Notes under the pieces: generated by a model
What the model was told of the DNA's origin: nothing
The model's database searches: none
What the model saw: the letters and a program-made list of their open reading frames with translations, nothing else
In this document: piece by piece, positions 54,014 to 62,017 of the stretch
How positions within the stretch are numbered: the first letter of the stretch is position 1
How the letters are laid out: every line of letters starts with the position of its first letter
Source of the DNA: JAMZMI01 sp963848175
GTDB taxonomy: Bacteria; Bacteroidota; Bacteroidia; Cytophagales; Cyclobacteriaceae
Direction: 5' to 3'
Assembly (NCBI GenBank): GCA_963848175.1
Contig: CAWKCO010000012.1
Coordinates: 434,001-498,000 of the forward strand
Length of the DNA stretch: 64,000 nt
Translations under genes and position numbers: made by a program

Positions 54014-56185
54014 ATGATTGAAAAGAAAAAAATAATTGGTGCGCTCAATGGCAATATCGTAGAGGTAGCCCTTGGATTTTTTGTGATCATTTTTATCACG
54101 CGCTTTTATGATCTGGAGATCGCAGGATCTTATTTTCTGTATGTCGCTTTCGTAGCAGTTTTAAACAACATGAAAGAAGGTTTTCTGCAAAATGGTTTTG
54201 TAAAATACCTGGTGGAAGAACAAGGAAATCTGCAAGTAGCCAAGTCGGGATTGATATTATCTTGGTTGTGGGATACACTCAATATTGCAATTTTCTATAT
54301 TTTCACTTTTTTCAATGAGGAGATATCGCTCTTTTTCCCTTTTTTCCTTTTCAACACTCTCTTTTATTCTGTTTACCGATGGGCATTTTTCACCCATAAA
54401 AGCACGCTCAATTTATCTGTGATCTTCACTGGAAACTTGATCATTTTTGGTAGTAGCATGGTGGGACTTGGCCTGATTTATCTGTATCATTTACCTATCC
54501 AATATTGCATTCTGTCTCAAGGAGTGGCCTATGCACTGGCTCTGTTACTCATACCCAAGTCGAGAGGATTATTTGTAAATAGCCTTAGGTCTTCTTTCAA
54601 TGTCGCTTTACTTAAAAAGCTCCTGCTCTTTGGGAAATTTGGTTTGCTCAAAGAAATAGCTGGAACGCTCTCTCATCAGTCAAGTGTATTTATTGCGGCA
54701 TATTTCATGTCATTAGAAAGTGCCGCCATGTTGGGTCTGGCCAATCGCTATGCCATTCTAATAGCCATTCCGGGAAATAGCCTGAGCAGTTTGGTCTATC
54801 CGGCAATCTTGAGCTGTGGTGGAAATATTGCTTTTCTCAAAGAGAAATCTGTTTTAGGAATGGGAAAAATGTATGGACTACTTGTTCCTCTGGCACTCAC
54901 AATCATCATAGGATCGCCTTTAGCCATTTACATACTTCATGGCCCCTCCTATCTGTTTGTAGTGGTTATTTTGGCAGTCAAAATTTTGCTTACCACTTTT
55001 CTCATCCCCATATCTACTGTGTATGCATCAGTGCTCAATACCTTAAATAAACCAGGACAAATCACAAAATTAGTGCTCATAACCAGCGCTGTGAATGTGG
55101 CCGTACTTCTGATCACAATGTACTATTTTGGTATCTGGGGTGCCATCATTGCTCCAGTAGTCACAGAGATTGTGGGGTATACGATCATGAAAAAGCAACT
55201 ATTGAAAATACTCAATTTAAAAATCATTGAAGTATTGATTCAGATCAAGCACTTATTGGAAATATTGGCACAAAGCATTTATCCTCAAATCATGGAAAAA
55301 ATTAAGATATCAGTCATAATGCCCACATTTAATCGTTTGGGGCTTTTAAAAGATCAGGTCAATGCACTTCTCAATCAATCACTTCCTAAAGATGAGTATG
55401 AAATCATCGTGGTGAATGATGGCTCTTCTGATGGCACTGAGGAATATTTGTCTGATATTCAAAAGAATACAACTCATTTCACCGCCTTGCATCAGCAAAA
55501 TGGAGGTCCTGCAAAAGCACGAAACTTGGGTCTTCAAATGGCGAAAGGTGAAATAATTGCCTTCACCGACGATGATTGTATTGCTGATCGTGAATGGCTT
55601 GCTACCATTAAAGCATCCTTTCACGAAGGTGTGGTCGGTCTGCAAGGCGCTACCTATACCGACCGCCATTTAATAACCCCTCTCACCCATCAGATTGACA
55701 ATGAGAAAGGACACAACTCCGTACCTACTTGCAATGCGGCGTACGCCAAAAAACATTTGATAGCTATTGGCGGATTTGATGAATCATTCCCAAATCCTCA
55801 CAATGAAGACACAGATGTGGGCTGGAGAATGCAACAAATAGGTGCGGTTGACTTTTGCCCACAAATGAGAATGCACCATCCCCCAAGAAAGGATAAATTC
55901 TCTAAAGTAGCCAAACGCATGAAAATCATGGATTGTGAGTTTACGCTTTACAATAAATCGCCGGAGCTCTACAAGAAATATCGCAACAAGTCCCCATTGA
56001 AGCATATCTATTATGAGATCTTCATCTTCACTATTGGGTACTATTTTTTGTCTAGAATCAAGCTGCTTTGGAAGAATCCTGTTCAGATGATTCAAGGACT
56101 GTCCTTGGCGGTGATTTGGTGGTTGGATTTGATCAGAAGATTTCCGAAGTATTATCGCTTGAGTTTGAAAACTCCTTCATCATAA
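54014..56185 (+). CDS. Fused polysaccharide flippase (Wzx-like) and GT2 glycosyltransferase
   Basis: A single 723-residue frame. Residues 1-420 form a 12-helix MATE/Wzx-type flippase (GALNGNIVEVALGFFVIIFI, IAGTLSHQSSVFIAAYFMSL, YYFGIWGAIIAPVVTEIVGY). From residue 427 (MEKIKISVIMPTFNR) a complete GT2 domain follows: EIIVVNDGSSDGTEEYL, ENGG-like QQNGGPAKARN, FTDDDCIADREWL (DxD) and the acceptor motif PHNEDTDVGWRM. A membrane helix ends it. The flippase has normal length and the glycosyltransferase has its own Met, so either it is a real fusion or a stop codon was lost by an indel. Confidence 0.85.
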   Translation: MIEKKKIIGALNGNIVEVALGFFVIIFITRFYDLEIAGSYFLYVAFVAVLNNMKEGFLQNGFVKYLVEEQGNLQVAKSGLILSWLWDTLNIAIFYIFTFFNEEISLFFPFFLFNTLFYSVYRWAFFTHKSTLNLSVIFTGNLIIFGSSMVGLGLIYLYHLPIQYCILSQGVAYALALLLIPKSRGLFVNSLRSSFNVALLKKLLLFGKFGLLKEIAGTLSHQSSVFIAAYFMSLESAAMLGLANRYAILIAIPGNSLSSLVYPAILSCGGNIAFLKEKSVLGMGKMYGLLVPLALTIIIGSPLAIYILHGPSYLFVVVILAVKILLTTFLIPISTVYASVLNTLNKPGQITKLVLITSAVNVAVLLITMYYFGIWGAIIAPVVTEIVGYTIMKKQLLKILNLKIIEVLIQIKHLLEILAQSIYPQIMEKIKISVIMPTFNRLGLLKDQVNALLNQSLPKDEYEIIVVNDGSSDGTEEYLSDIQKNTTHFTALHQQNGGPAKARNLGLQMAKGEIIAFTDDDCIADREWLATIKASFHEGVVGLQGATYTDRHLITPLTHQIDNEKGHNSVPTCNAAYAKKHLIAIGGFDESFPNPHNEDTDVGWRMQQIGAVDFCPQMRMHHPPRKDKFSKVAKRMKIMDCEFTLYNKSPELYKKYRNKSPLKHIYYEIFIFTIGYYFLSRIKLLWKNPVQMIQGLSLAVIWWLDLIRRFPKYYRLSLKTPSS

Positions 56186-56201
56186 ATCTGCTTATAAAAG
56201 T

Positions 56202-56235
56202 AAAAGTCCTGAACATCAGCATGTTCAGGACTTTT
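56202..56235. terminator. Bidirectional terminator at the end of the plus-strand EPS genes
   Basis: AAAAGTCCTGAACAT and ATGTTCAGGACTTTT are perfect 15-base arms around CAGC. It starts 16 bases after the flippase-GT2 stop. Confidence 0.9.
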
Positions 56236-56238
56236 GAT

Positions 56239-56370
56239 TCAATGTCGTTTAGTTAAGATAAGATAATCGTCTTTGCGAGGAACGAAGCAAACTTATTATT
56301 GATTCTGCTTCTATTTTTGAGACTGCCGCGCTATGCTCGCAGTGACGTAACCTTAACTAAACGACATTGA
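56239..56370. mobile_element. MITE-like element with 19-bp terminal inverted repeats
   Basis: TCAATGTCGTTTAGTTAAG at the left end and its exact reverse complement at the right end enclose 94 bases. Inside is a REP-like fold: CGTCTTTGCGAGGAACGAAG against GCTCGCAGTGACG. CTTTTG stands next to both ends and may be a target duplication. It has no open frame. It lies exactly where the two halves of the EPS locus converge. Confidence 0.8.
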
Positions 56371-56418
56371 CTTTTGGTTATTCAAAATTCGATTGAATTC
56401 AATCTCTCGATGCAATAA

Positions 56419-57309
56419 TCAAATATGATCTGAAGTCTGAATAGGTCTGAATGATCCAAACAAGTATTCGGACATACGAGAACCCTCTCGAACCACCCTA
56501 GTCATAAATACTTTCAACAGAGATCCTTCACTTGTCAACTGTCTACAACTGGTGAAAATACGTGTTTCTTTTGATCTAAGCAGTTTTAGTTTTCCGATCT
56601 CACCAAGCTTTCTGGCCATCCGTCCGTCTTCTCCATATACCACCGATCGATCTCCTAGTTTTCGGGTGATTTTCATTTCAAAACCTTTCACGTCTATACC
56701 ATCTGCCTTGCGGAAAGCAAAATTTGGCCCTCTCACATTCAAATACTCTCTTCTGAATTTTCTAAACTCAAGGATTTTCTCAGCGATTAATTCATAGATG
56801 GCTAGAGAAAACCTACTGATTCCACCTTCAGGCACAAACGAATAAGTACCATATACACCGCTAATACCAGGCTTACTCAACGGCTTGATTAAGGTTTCTG
56901 CCCATTTTGGGGGATATAAGGTATCAGCGTCAGAGCATAGATAGATTTCTCCTTTGGCCTCTATAAGGCCTCTTTGTCTTGTAAATGCGATACCTTGTTT
57001 TGGCTCATTCACTACGCGTACACCCAGCTCTCTTGCCAACACCGCTGTAGCATCTGTGCTATTGTTATCTACTATTAGAATCTCTACGGGTACACTGCAT
57101 ATTTGATTGGCCAAAGTATCAAGTGTTCTGGGTAGGTTCAGTTCTTCATTCCATGCTGGAATACAAATAGTAGCTACTGGTTTTTCAGGTGAAAATGATG
57201 CCAGTCTCGCTCTCAGGTCCTTCTTCAAATCTGAGTCGATTTGAGACCATGGCAATTTGGGAATACGTTCGGTGTTTTTTAACCACTCGGGTAGTACAAA
57301 TCTGTTCAT
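56419..57309 (-). CDS. GT2-family glycosyltransferase
   Basis: A 296-residue enzyme. A short N-terminal extension precedes a GT2 domain with ATICIPAWNEELNLPRTLDT, EILIVDNNSTDATAVLAREL and the DxD motif YLCSDADTLYPP. There is no membrane segment. The ending TSCRQLTSEGSLLKVF is helical. It is the last gene of the minus-strand half of the EPS locus, 120 bp after the acyltransferase, with possible read-through. Confidence 0.85.
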   Translation of the reverse strand: MNRFVLPEWLKNTERIPKLPWSQIDSDLKKDLRARLASFSPEKPVATICIPAWNEELNLPRTLDTLANQICSVPVEILIVDNNSTDATAVLARELGVRVVNEPKQGIAFTRQRGLIEAKGEIYLCSDADTLYPPKWAETLIKPLSKPGISGVYGTYSFVPEGGISRFSLAIYELIAEKILEFRKFRREYLNVRGPNFAFRKADGIDVKGFEMKITRKLGDRSVVYGEDGRMARKLGEIGKLKLLRSKETRIFTSCRQLTSEGSLLKVFMTRVVREGSRMSEYLFGSFRPIQTSDHI

Positions 57310-57430
57310 CGTAGTTCTTTTTTGTTAGTAAATTAGGAAGGGATACATTGACTTATTTCCTAACAAAGACAGATGGTAACATTATAGCGTCGAGTGTGCC
57401 GATTCTCCTGTCGATCTGTTTTCTAGGGCA

Positions 57431-58060
57431 TCAGACTTTTTCCCATTGGTTGAGTGCTGCGTTCCATTTTCTTACTACTTTGGCAGGATTGCCGACGGCT
57501 ATCGAGTATGGAGGTATGTCTTCCATTACGACTGAGTTTGCCCCTATTCTACAATAATCCCCAAGACTCAGCACATCGCCATTCTTCTTTCCCATGATTA
57601 CTGTCCCTGTTCCTACAAAGACATCTTCTCCTAGTTCTATGGGAGCTTTAGTTGACGGCAAGTGATGATGCGGCGTGTGTGGCTCTATGCCGTGGTGCAT
57701 GCCCAATATTCTTACATATTGCGAAAGCCCCGTGTACTTGCCGATTTTCACGGGCCCGATGATCACGCATCCGATACCGATTTGTACCTCATCAGCTATT
57801 TCCACATCTCCCATGCCATTGTTTACTACCACATTTTTTTCAAGTTTGGCATATTTGCCCAATTTGAAGGTATTGAAAGGCACCAGATCGAGTCTCGACG
57901 TGAGGTTAACCCCTCTTCTAAAATAATGTGGCAGGATCGTGAAGAACCATATAATCCCTCTTACTTGAGTTTGATAGGGTTTTCTCTTGAAAATCAAACT
58001 TAGAGCCCGCTTTTTCCATGCTGGATTTTCAGCTAGATACCGTTTTATTTTATCCTTCAT
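57431..58060 (-). CDS. Hexapeptide-repeat acyltransferase (LbetaH)
   Basis: A 209-residue soluble protein with a left-handed beta-helix. The repeat runs GDVEIADEVQIGIGCVIIG, PVKIGKYTGLSQYVRI, then PIELGEDVFVGTGTVIMGKK, GDVLSLGDYCRIGANSVVME and the closing YSIAVGNPAKVVRKW. The extended loop HHGIEPHTPHHH probably holds the catalytic His. This is the O-acetyl or N-acyl transferase family used to decorate sugars of EPS. It overlaps the preceding glycosyltransferase gene by 11 bases. Confidence 0.88.
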   Translation of the reverse strand: MKDKIKRYLAENPAWKKRALSLIFKRKPYQTQVRGIIWFFTILPHYFRRGVNLTSRLDLVPFNTFKLGKYAKLEKNVVVNNGMGDVEIADEVQIGIGCVIIGPVKIGKYTGLSQYVRILGMHHGIEPHTPHHHLPSTKAPIELGEDVFVGTGTVIMGKKNGDVLSLGDYCRIGANSVVMEDIPPYSIAVGNPAKVVRKWNAALNQWEKV

Positions 58061-59255
58061 CTTTTGCGAGGTTATTTTCAGATTTCAATATATTCAAAAA
58101 ATCTTTTGCTCGCGTATCCCAAGTATTATTTGATGCAACTGTCTTTCTTTTTTTTGACAGTGTATTATCATTTTCACTTAGGGTAAAATCCATTACTTCC
58201 GATAGCGCATGGTCTTCATCAATCAGATAGATAATATCCTTAAATTCACTCAAAAGTGTTTTATTGAACTGCGTGCTTATCACGGGCTTACCTGTACCCA
58301 GATAATCAAATAGTTTTAATGGATAAATGGCGTTGGCTGCCTCATCACATTTGAATGGAATGATTACGGCATCTACTGAATGGATCATGGATGGTAAATC
58401 ACGATACAAATACGACCCTGTGAAAACGATGTTTTGCAGCTCATGTATTTCCTTAGGCACATAGCTCTCTTCCACTGGGCCAGCAAGTAGTAGCGTCCAG
58501 TCAGGTCGCTTGCTAAAAGTATCAAGCAACAATTGATAGTCGATGCGTCGCTCGATGGTTCCAAAATAGCCTATAATTTTAGAACCCAAAGATCTGATAC
58601 TGGCAATTTCATTTCCTCTTGAATCAAAATGCGTGAAATCAGAAGCATTGGGAACTAGGTAACTATTTGGGTTGACCTGCTTCCATTTTTCCGATAAACT
58701 CGGAGCTGTGCTGATCACCATATCGGCATTGGAGACGGTCTCAAGTTCGTTTTTGATGCCGTGCTTGATCGTATAGGGTTTTACGATCGGGTCTACACAG
58801 TGATAGGCAAAGGCTGAAATGGTGCCTTTTAAAAAGTCCTGAAATCTACTGAAATGGTAGTCGTAAGAATTGATATAATAATAGCTCGACCAATTTCTGG
58901 CTTTCAGGTATTTATTCACCCCTCTGGACAATGTACGATGGTTGATGTTAGCAAAAAATTGATAGACTTTGCCTGGTGGCAAAAAATTAATTGGGATCAC
59001 TGGAGTTGGAATAACAACCGTAATTCCATTCAAGTCAAAATGAACTGGAAGTTTAGAAAAAGCTGCTTTCCACCTCAATTTACCTTTCTCACTGCGCATA
59101 TTCCTGAGCAGGTCTATCCAGGTATAAGGATGCTCCACGAGTATAACCTCTTGCTGATGTTTTTGATGAAAATTCTCAGCTAAATGAAAGGTTGTCGATG
59201 AAGTGATGTCATCGTGTCGAGCCAATGATAATATTAATAGTCTATCCTCTTTCAT
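58050..59255 (-). CDS. GT1/GT4-type glycosyltransferase
   Basis: A 401-residue glycosyltransferase with a GT-B fold. The N-terminal domain is divergent (LLILSLARHDDITSSTTFHL). The C-terminal domain has IIGYFGTIERRIDYQLLLDT, WTLLLAGPVEE and the donor-site motif IYPLKLFDYLGTGKPVI with an acidic approach FKCDEAANA. It resembles GumK or WcaI-like enzymes. It sits 1 bp from the next GT2 gene, in the same operon. Confidence 0.85.
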   Translation of the reverse strand: MKEDRLLILSLARHDDITSSTTFHLAENFHQKHQQEVILVEHPYTWIDLLRNMRSEKGKLRWKAAFSKLPVHFDLNGITVVIPTPVIPINFLPPGKVYQFFANINHRTLSRGVNKYLKARNWSSYYYINSYDYHFSRFQDFLKGTISAFAYHCVDPIVKPYTIKHGIKNELETVSNADMVISTAPSLSEKWKQVNPNSYLVPNASDFTHFDSRGNEIASIRSLGSKIIGYFGTIERRIDYQLLLDTFSKRPDWTLLLAGPVEESYVPKEIHELQNIVFTGSYLYRDLPSMIHSVDAVIIPFKCDEAANAIYPLKLFDYLGTGKPVISTQFNKTLLSEFKDIIYLIDEDHALSEVMDFTLSENDNTLSKKRKTVASNNTWDTRAKDFLNILKSENNLAKDEG

Positions 59256-59256
59256 G

Positions 59257-60171
59257 TTAGATCAATGAATTGAATTTATAGCCTAAAATTTCACTCGAAG
59301 CATCGTTTTTTAAATGCCAGTGGATAGCTGCAATGTAAGTCTGAATACTACTAAATTCTTTGCGAATAAGAAATGAAAAAAGGTTTTTGGGTGTGGAAAT
59401 CAACATGAAGAAAACCAAAAAAATCATTCTTTGTTTAAGACCGAAATTCTTTCTCACAAACAAAATTCTATTTCTGGTGATAAAGTAAAGCTTACAATCA
59501 CTCAACTTCCCCGTGGAAGCAGATTCTTTATGAATCACCTCACAATCTGTCGCTACACCTATGCTCAAGCCAATTTTTCTAATTCTTTGACCCCAGTCCA
59601 CTTCCTCATAATACAAGAAATAGTTTTCAGACATCATTCCGATTTTATCGAGGTTGTTACGAGAGATGAGCATGGCAGCACCATGCGGATAAGCGGTTGA
59701 CATGATACAATCTTCCTCACTGACCACCGTCAACAGTTTATTTCTTCCAGTCAGGGAGTTGATTTTGGTATAGCCTGCAAACTGAATGCTTCCATCTATA
59801 TTTTTTATGACTGGGCATAAAATGCCATATTCTGGATTGCGTTCGTAGTAGGCAATAAGCTTCTCAAGTTCATATAGCTTCAGTATCGCATCATTGTTGA
59901 CGAGAAATACATACTTGCCAGCCGATGCAAGGATTCCGAAATTATTCCCTCCAGCAAATCCTAGGTTTTTCTCGGTCTGCACTACGCGAACAAACGGGTA
60001 GGCGGCCGCATCGGAAGAGAGAAATGGATCCTCTTTTGAGTGGTTGTCCACTACGATCACTTCAAAATGTAAATCTGAATCCTTTTGACTTTTTGCTATC
60101 TCATCGAGAAATTCGATGGTGTCGTTTTTAGAATTATAATTGATGGTAATGATGCTTACTAATGGTCGCAT
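59257..60171 (-). CDS. GT2-family glycosyltransferase (rhamnosyltransferase-like)
   Basis: A 304-residue GT2 enzyme. PLVSIITINYNSKNDTIEFL, EVIVVDNHSKEDPF, KNLGFAGGNNFGI and FLVNNDAILKLYELEKL (DxD-like NND) are diagnostic. MSENYFLYYEEVDWGQRIRK is the acceptor motif (EEVDW). The C-terminal third has a hydrophobic segment. This pattern matches the dTDP-rhamnosyl or N-acetyl-type group of GT2. It belongs to the minus-strand EPS operon. Confidence 0.88.
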   Translation of the reverse strand: MRPLVSIITINYNSKNDTIEFLDEIAKSQKDSDLHFEVIVVDNHSKEDPFLSSDAAAYPFVRVVQTEKNLGFAGGNNFGILASAGKYVFLVNNDAILKLYELEKLIAYYERNPEYGILCPVIKNIDGSIQFAGYTKINSLTGRNKLLTVVSEEDCIMSTAYPHGAAMLISRNNLDKIGMMSENYFLYYEEVDWGQRIRKIGLSIGVATDCEVIHKESASTGKLSDCKLYFITRNRILFVRKNFGLKQRMIFLVFFMLISTPKNLFSFLIRKEFSSIQTYIAAIHWHLKNDASSEILGYKFNSLI

Positions 60172-60278
60172 ATCTTTTTCTTTTTGGTTGACTATAATAC
60201 TCCATAAGCCAATGGAGCTTTTAAATTGAATGGCTTTCTTGAGATCAGTTTTGCCGCCATTCTTTCATTCATTTCACT

Positions 60279-61439
60279 TCATATACGTCTTTTGGATTTC
60301 TCCCAGATGGCCGATTGGTTTCCGCCAATGAACCTGAAAAACCCTAAGAAAACGGCGTAATTCATCATGCTGAAGTAGTATGGAATATGAAGCACTTTAA
60401 AATTGATTTTTCTGTTTTTCAGGTAGTATCCGGCAATTGCCAATAGATAGAAACTCAGCTGCATCAAGGTGAAAATAGAATACTCAATACCTGTTGGGAT
60501 CAGTGAAATGCTAGATATGAGTAGTGTGAGCAGTGCCAATGGAGCCAAACTCCATCTGAGCACTCGATGCGAGACATACTGAAAAGTCAGCAGCCCATAT
60601 TTGAACGGATTGAGCAGGTAGCGCAATTTGACAATGGCCTGAAATCCACCAGCTGAAATTCGGATTTTCCGTTTCATTTCATCTTCGATGGAATCACTGG
60701 GATTTTCCATGGCGTAAGCATTGGGTTCATAAGCTACTTTAAGACCTTCAGCACAGTATTTCATGGTCATATAAAAATCCTCAATGATCATATTCTCAGG
60801 AATGGATTTGAAGCTACTGGTTTTAATCGCAATTAACTCTCCTGCCGCTCCTACAAGCGTATTGAGCGAGGCATCCAATTTTTTAAGATACGATTCATAT
60901 TTCCAGTAGATGCCTTCACCTGAGCAAACGGCATCTTCAGCAGCATTTTGTCTGATTTTCTTTTCGCCAGAAACGGCCACCACTTCAGGAAGTGAAAAAT
61001 GCTTTACCAGCTCTTTTAGTGCCTGCTGATTCAATATGGTATTGGCGTCATTCAAAATGGTGATATCGGTATTAACCATGGGCATCACGCGATTAACTGC
61101 TGCAATTTTACCTTTGCGCTCTTCATTGAAAAAAAGAGATACTTCAGGAAATTTCTGAACAATTTCTACGGTATGATCTGAAGAGCCATCAGCCACTACA
61201 AAGATTTGCTTTTTCGCCTGCGGGTAATCCAGCGAAATGGCATTTTGAATCTTTTCTTCGATGCAGCTCTCTTCATTGTAAGCTGCAATCAATAGCGTCA
61301 CAGTTGGCAACTCGTCATCACTGAGCGCATTGATTTTGGACTTCTTATTTTTGATAAGCACCAAAAGTTTCACAACGATACCGTACCCTAGGTAGGTGTA
61401 CATGATTAAGACCACACTGATTAAGAATATATTTTCCAT
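60279..61439 (-). CDS. Membrane GT2 glycosyltransferase (processive type)
   Basis: A 386-residue protein. An N-terminal helix (MENIFLISVVLIMYTYLGYG) precedes a GT2 domain with VTLLIAAYNEESCIEEKI, FVVADGSSDHTVEI, DITILNDANTILNQQAL (DxN/D site), MIIEDFYMTMKYC (catalytic ED) and RKIRISAGGFQAI. Three or four C-terminal helices follow. It is the first gene of the minus-strand EPS half. Its upstream region contains an octanucleotide repeat. A truncated copy of its first 77 codons and leader lies at 38465-38775. Confidence 0.9.
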   Translation of the reverse strand: MENIFLISVVLIMYTYLGYGIVVKLLVLIKNKKSKINALSDDELPTVTLLIAAYNEESCIEEKIQNAISLDYPQAKKQIFVVADGSSDHTVEIVQKFPEVSLFFNEERKGKIAAVNRVMPMVNTDITILNDANTILNQQALKELVKHFSLPEVVAVSGEKKIRQNAAEDAVCSGEGIYWKYESYLKKLDASLNTLVGAAGELIAIKTSSFKSIPENMIIEDFYMTMKYCAEGLKVAYEPNAYAMENPSDSIEDEMKRKIRISAGGFQAIVKLRYLLNPFKYGLLTFQYVSHRVLRWSLAPLALLTLLISSISLIPTGIEYSIFTLMQLSFYLLAIAGYYLKNRKINFKVLHIPYYFSMMNYAVFLGFFRFIGGNQSAIWEKSKRRI

Positions 61440-61561
61440 TGTTTTTTTTCCTTAAAACTAGGTGCTTGCTCAGCGGCAGATGGCCGCAAGTCGATTAGTG
61501 GCAGGTTTTAAGGGTTGTATGACCGTGGTGGCAGTTTAATGGTTTATACTAAATCTGTTTT

Positions 61562-61628
61562 GGGCTGTTGGGCTGTTGGGCTGTTGGGCTGTTGGGCTGT
61601 TGGGCTGTTGGGCTGTTGGGCTGTTGGG
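61562..61628. repeat. Octanucleotide tandem repeat (GGGCTGTT) x 8
   Basis: Eight exact copies of GGGCTGTT from 61562 to 61625, then GGG. It begins 123 bp upstream of the start of the leftward EPS glycosyltransferase and so lies in its promoter or leader region. Copy-number change by slipped replication could alter promoter spacing. Confidence 0.95.
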
Positions 61629-61713
61629 GCAAACTTGATTCAGTATAGGTGGGTTGCATTTTCTTGGTCTTTATGGTCATGCTGAGGCTCTCGAAGCAGA
61701 CAATAAAGCGCTC

Positions 61714-61736
61714 TTTCGGATTTGCAATCCGAAAGC
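61714..61736. repeat. Short palindrome CTTTCGGATTTGCAATCCGAAAG
   Basis: The bases CTTTCGGATT and AATCCGAAAG are inverse arms around a TGC centre. It lies in the decayed stretch downstream of the broken nucleotidyltransferase. Confidence 0.6.
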
Positions 61737-61795
61737 TGATCTGGACGGGATTTCTAATCGAACTTTCAAAAAATACGCTTTCGATACACCTTTTA

Positions 61796-61988
61796 TCAAT
61801 AGCCTCTTGATTTATCTAGCAATAATAAGTGCCAATCTAGATCGTGCGAATAGATAAATCGAACGTCATAGTCGCTGTTTGGAGATGGAAATCCCCAAGC
61901 CTCTTGAACCAGACTCGCTGGCGTAGAGGATTTTGATGTCGTAATCAATCTCTATTTGAGTAAGCTTAGTCTTTATTAAAATCTCCAC
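61796..61988 (-). pseudogene. Nucleotidyltransferase (COG3541-like), broken 5' fragment
   Basis: Read on the minus strand from a GTG at 61988: MEILIKTKLTQIEIDYDIKI, then LYASESGSR. After a one-base shift near 61900 it reads AWGFPSPNSDYDVRFIYSHD, then LDWHLLLLDKSRGY-stop. GSR with SDYDVRF is the GS-x9-13-DxD core of the Pol-beta-like nucleotidyltransferase superfamily, and CESGSRAWGF-x-SDYDVRFIY is the pattern of the COG3541 group. Only about 64 of the usual 240 or more residues remain. The IS4-family element has inserted 30 bp upstream of the start. Confidence 0.7.
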
Positions 61989-62017
61989 TGCTTTTTATTA
62001 TAGTTTCATAATTATAA

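Noticed and set aside
61562..61628. Tandem repeat considered as a CRISPR array
   Set aside because: The units are 8 bp with no spacers. It is a simple sequence repeat.
61654..61857. Plus-strand frame over the EPS upstream region
   Set aside because: It is antisense to the minus-strand nucleotidyltransferase remnant, whose conserved core explains the coding signal.
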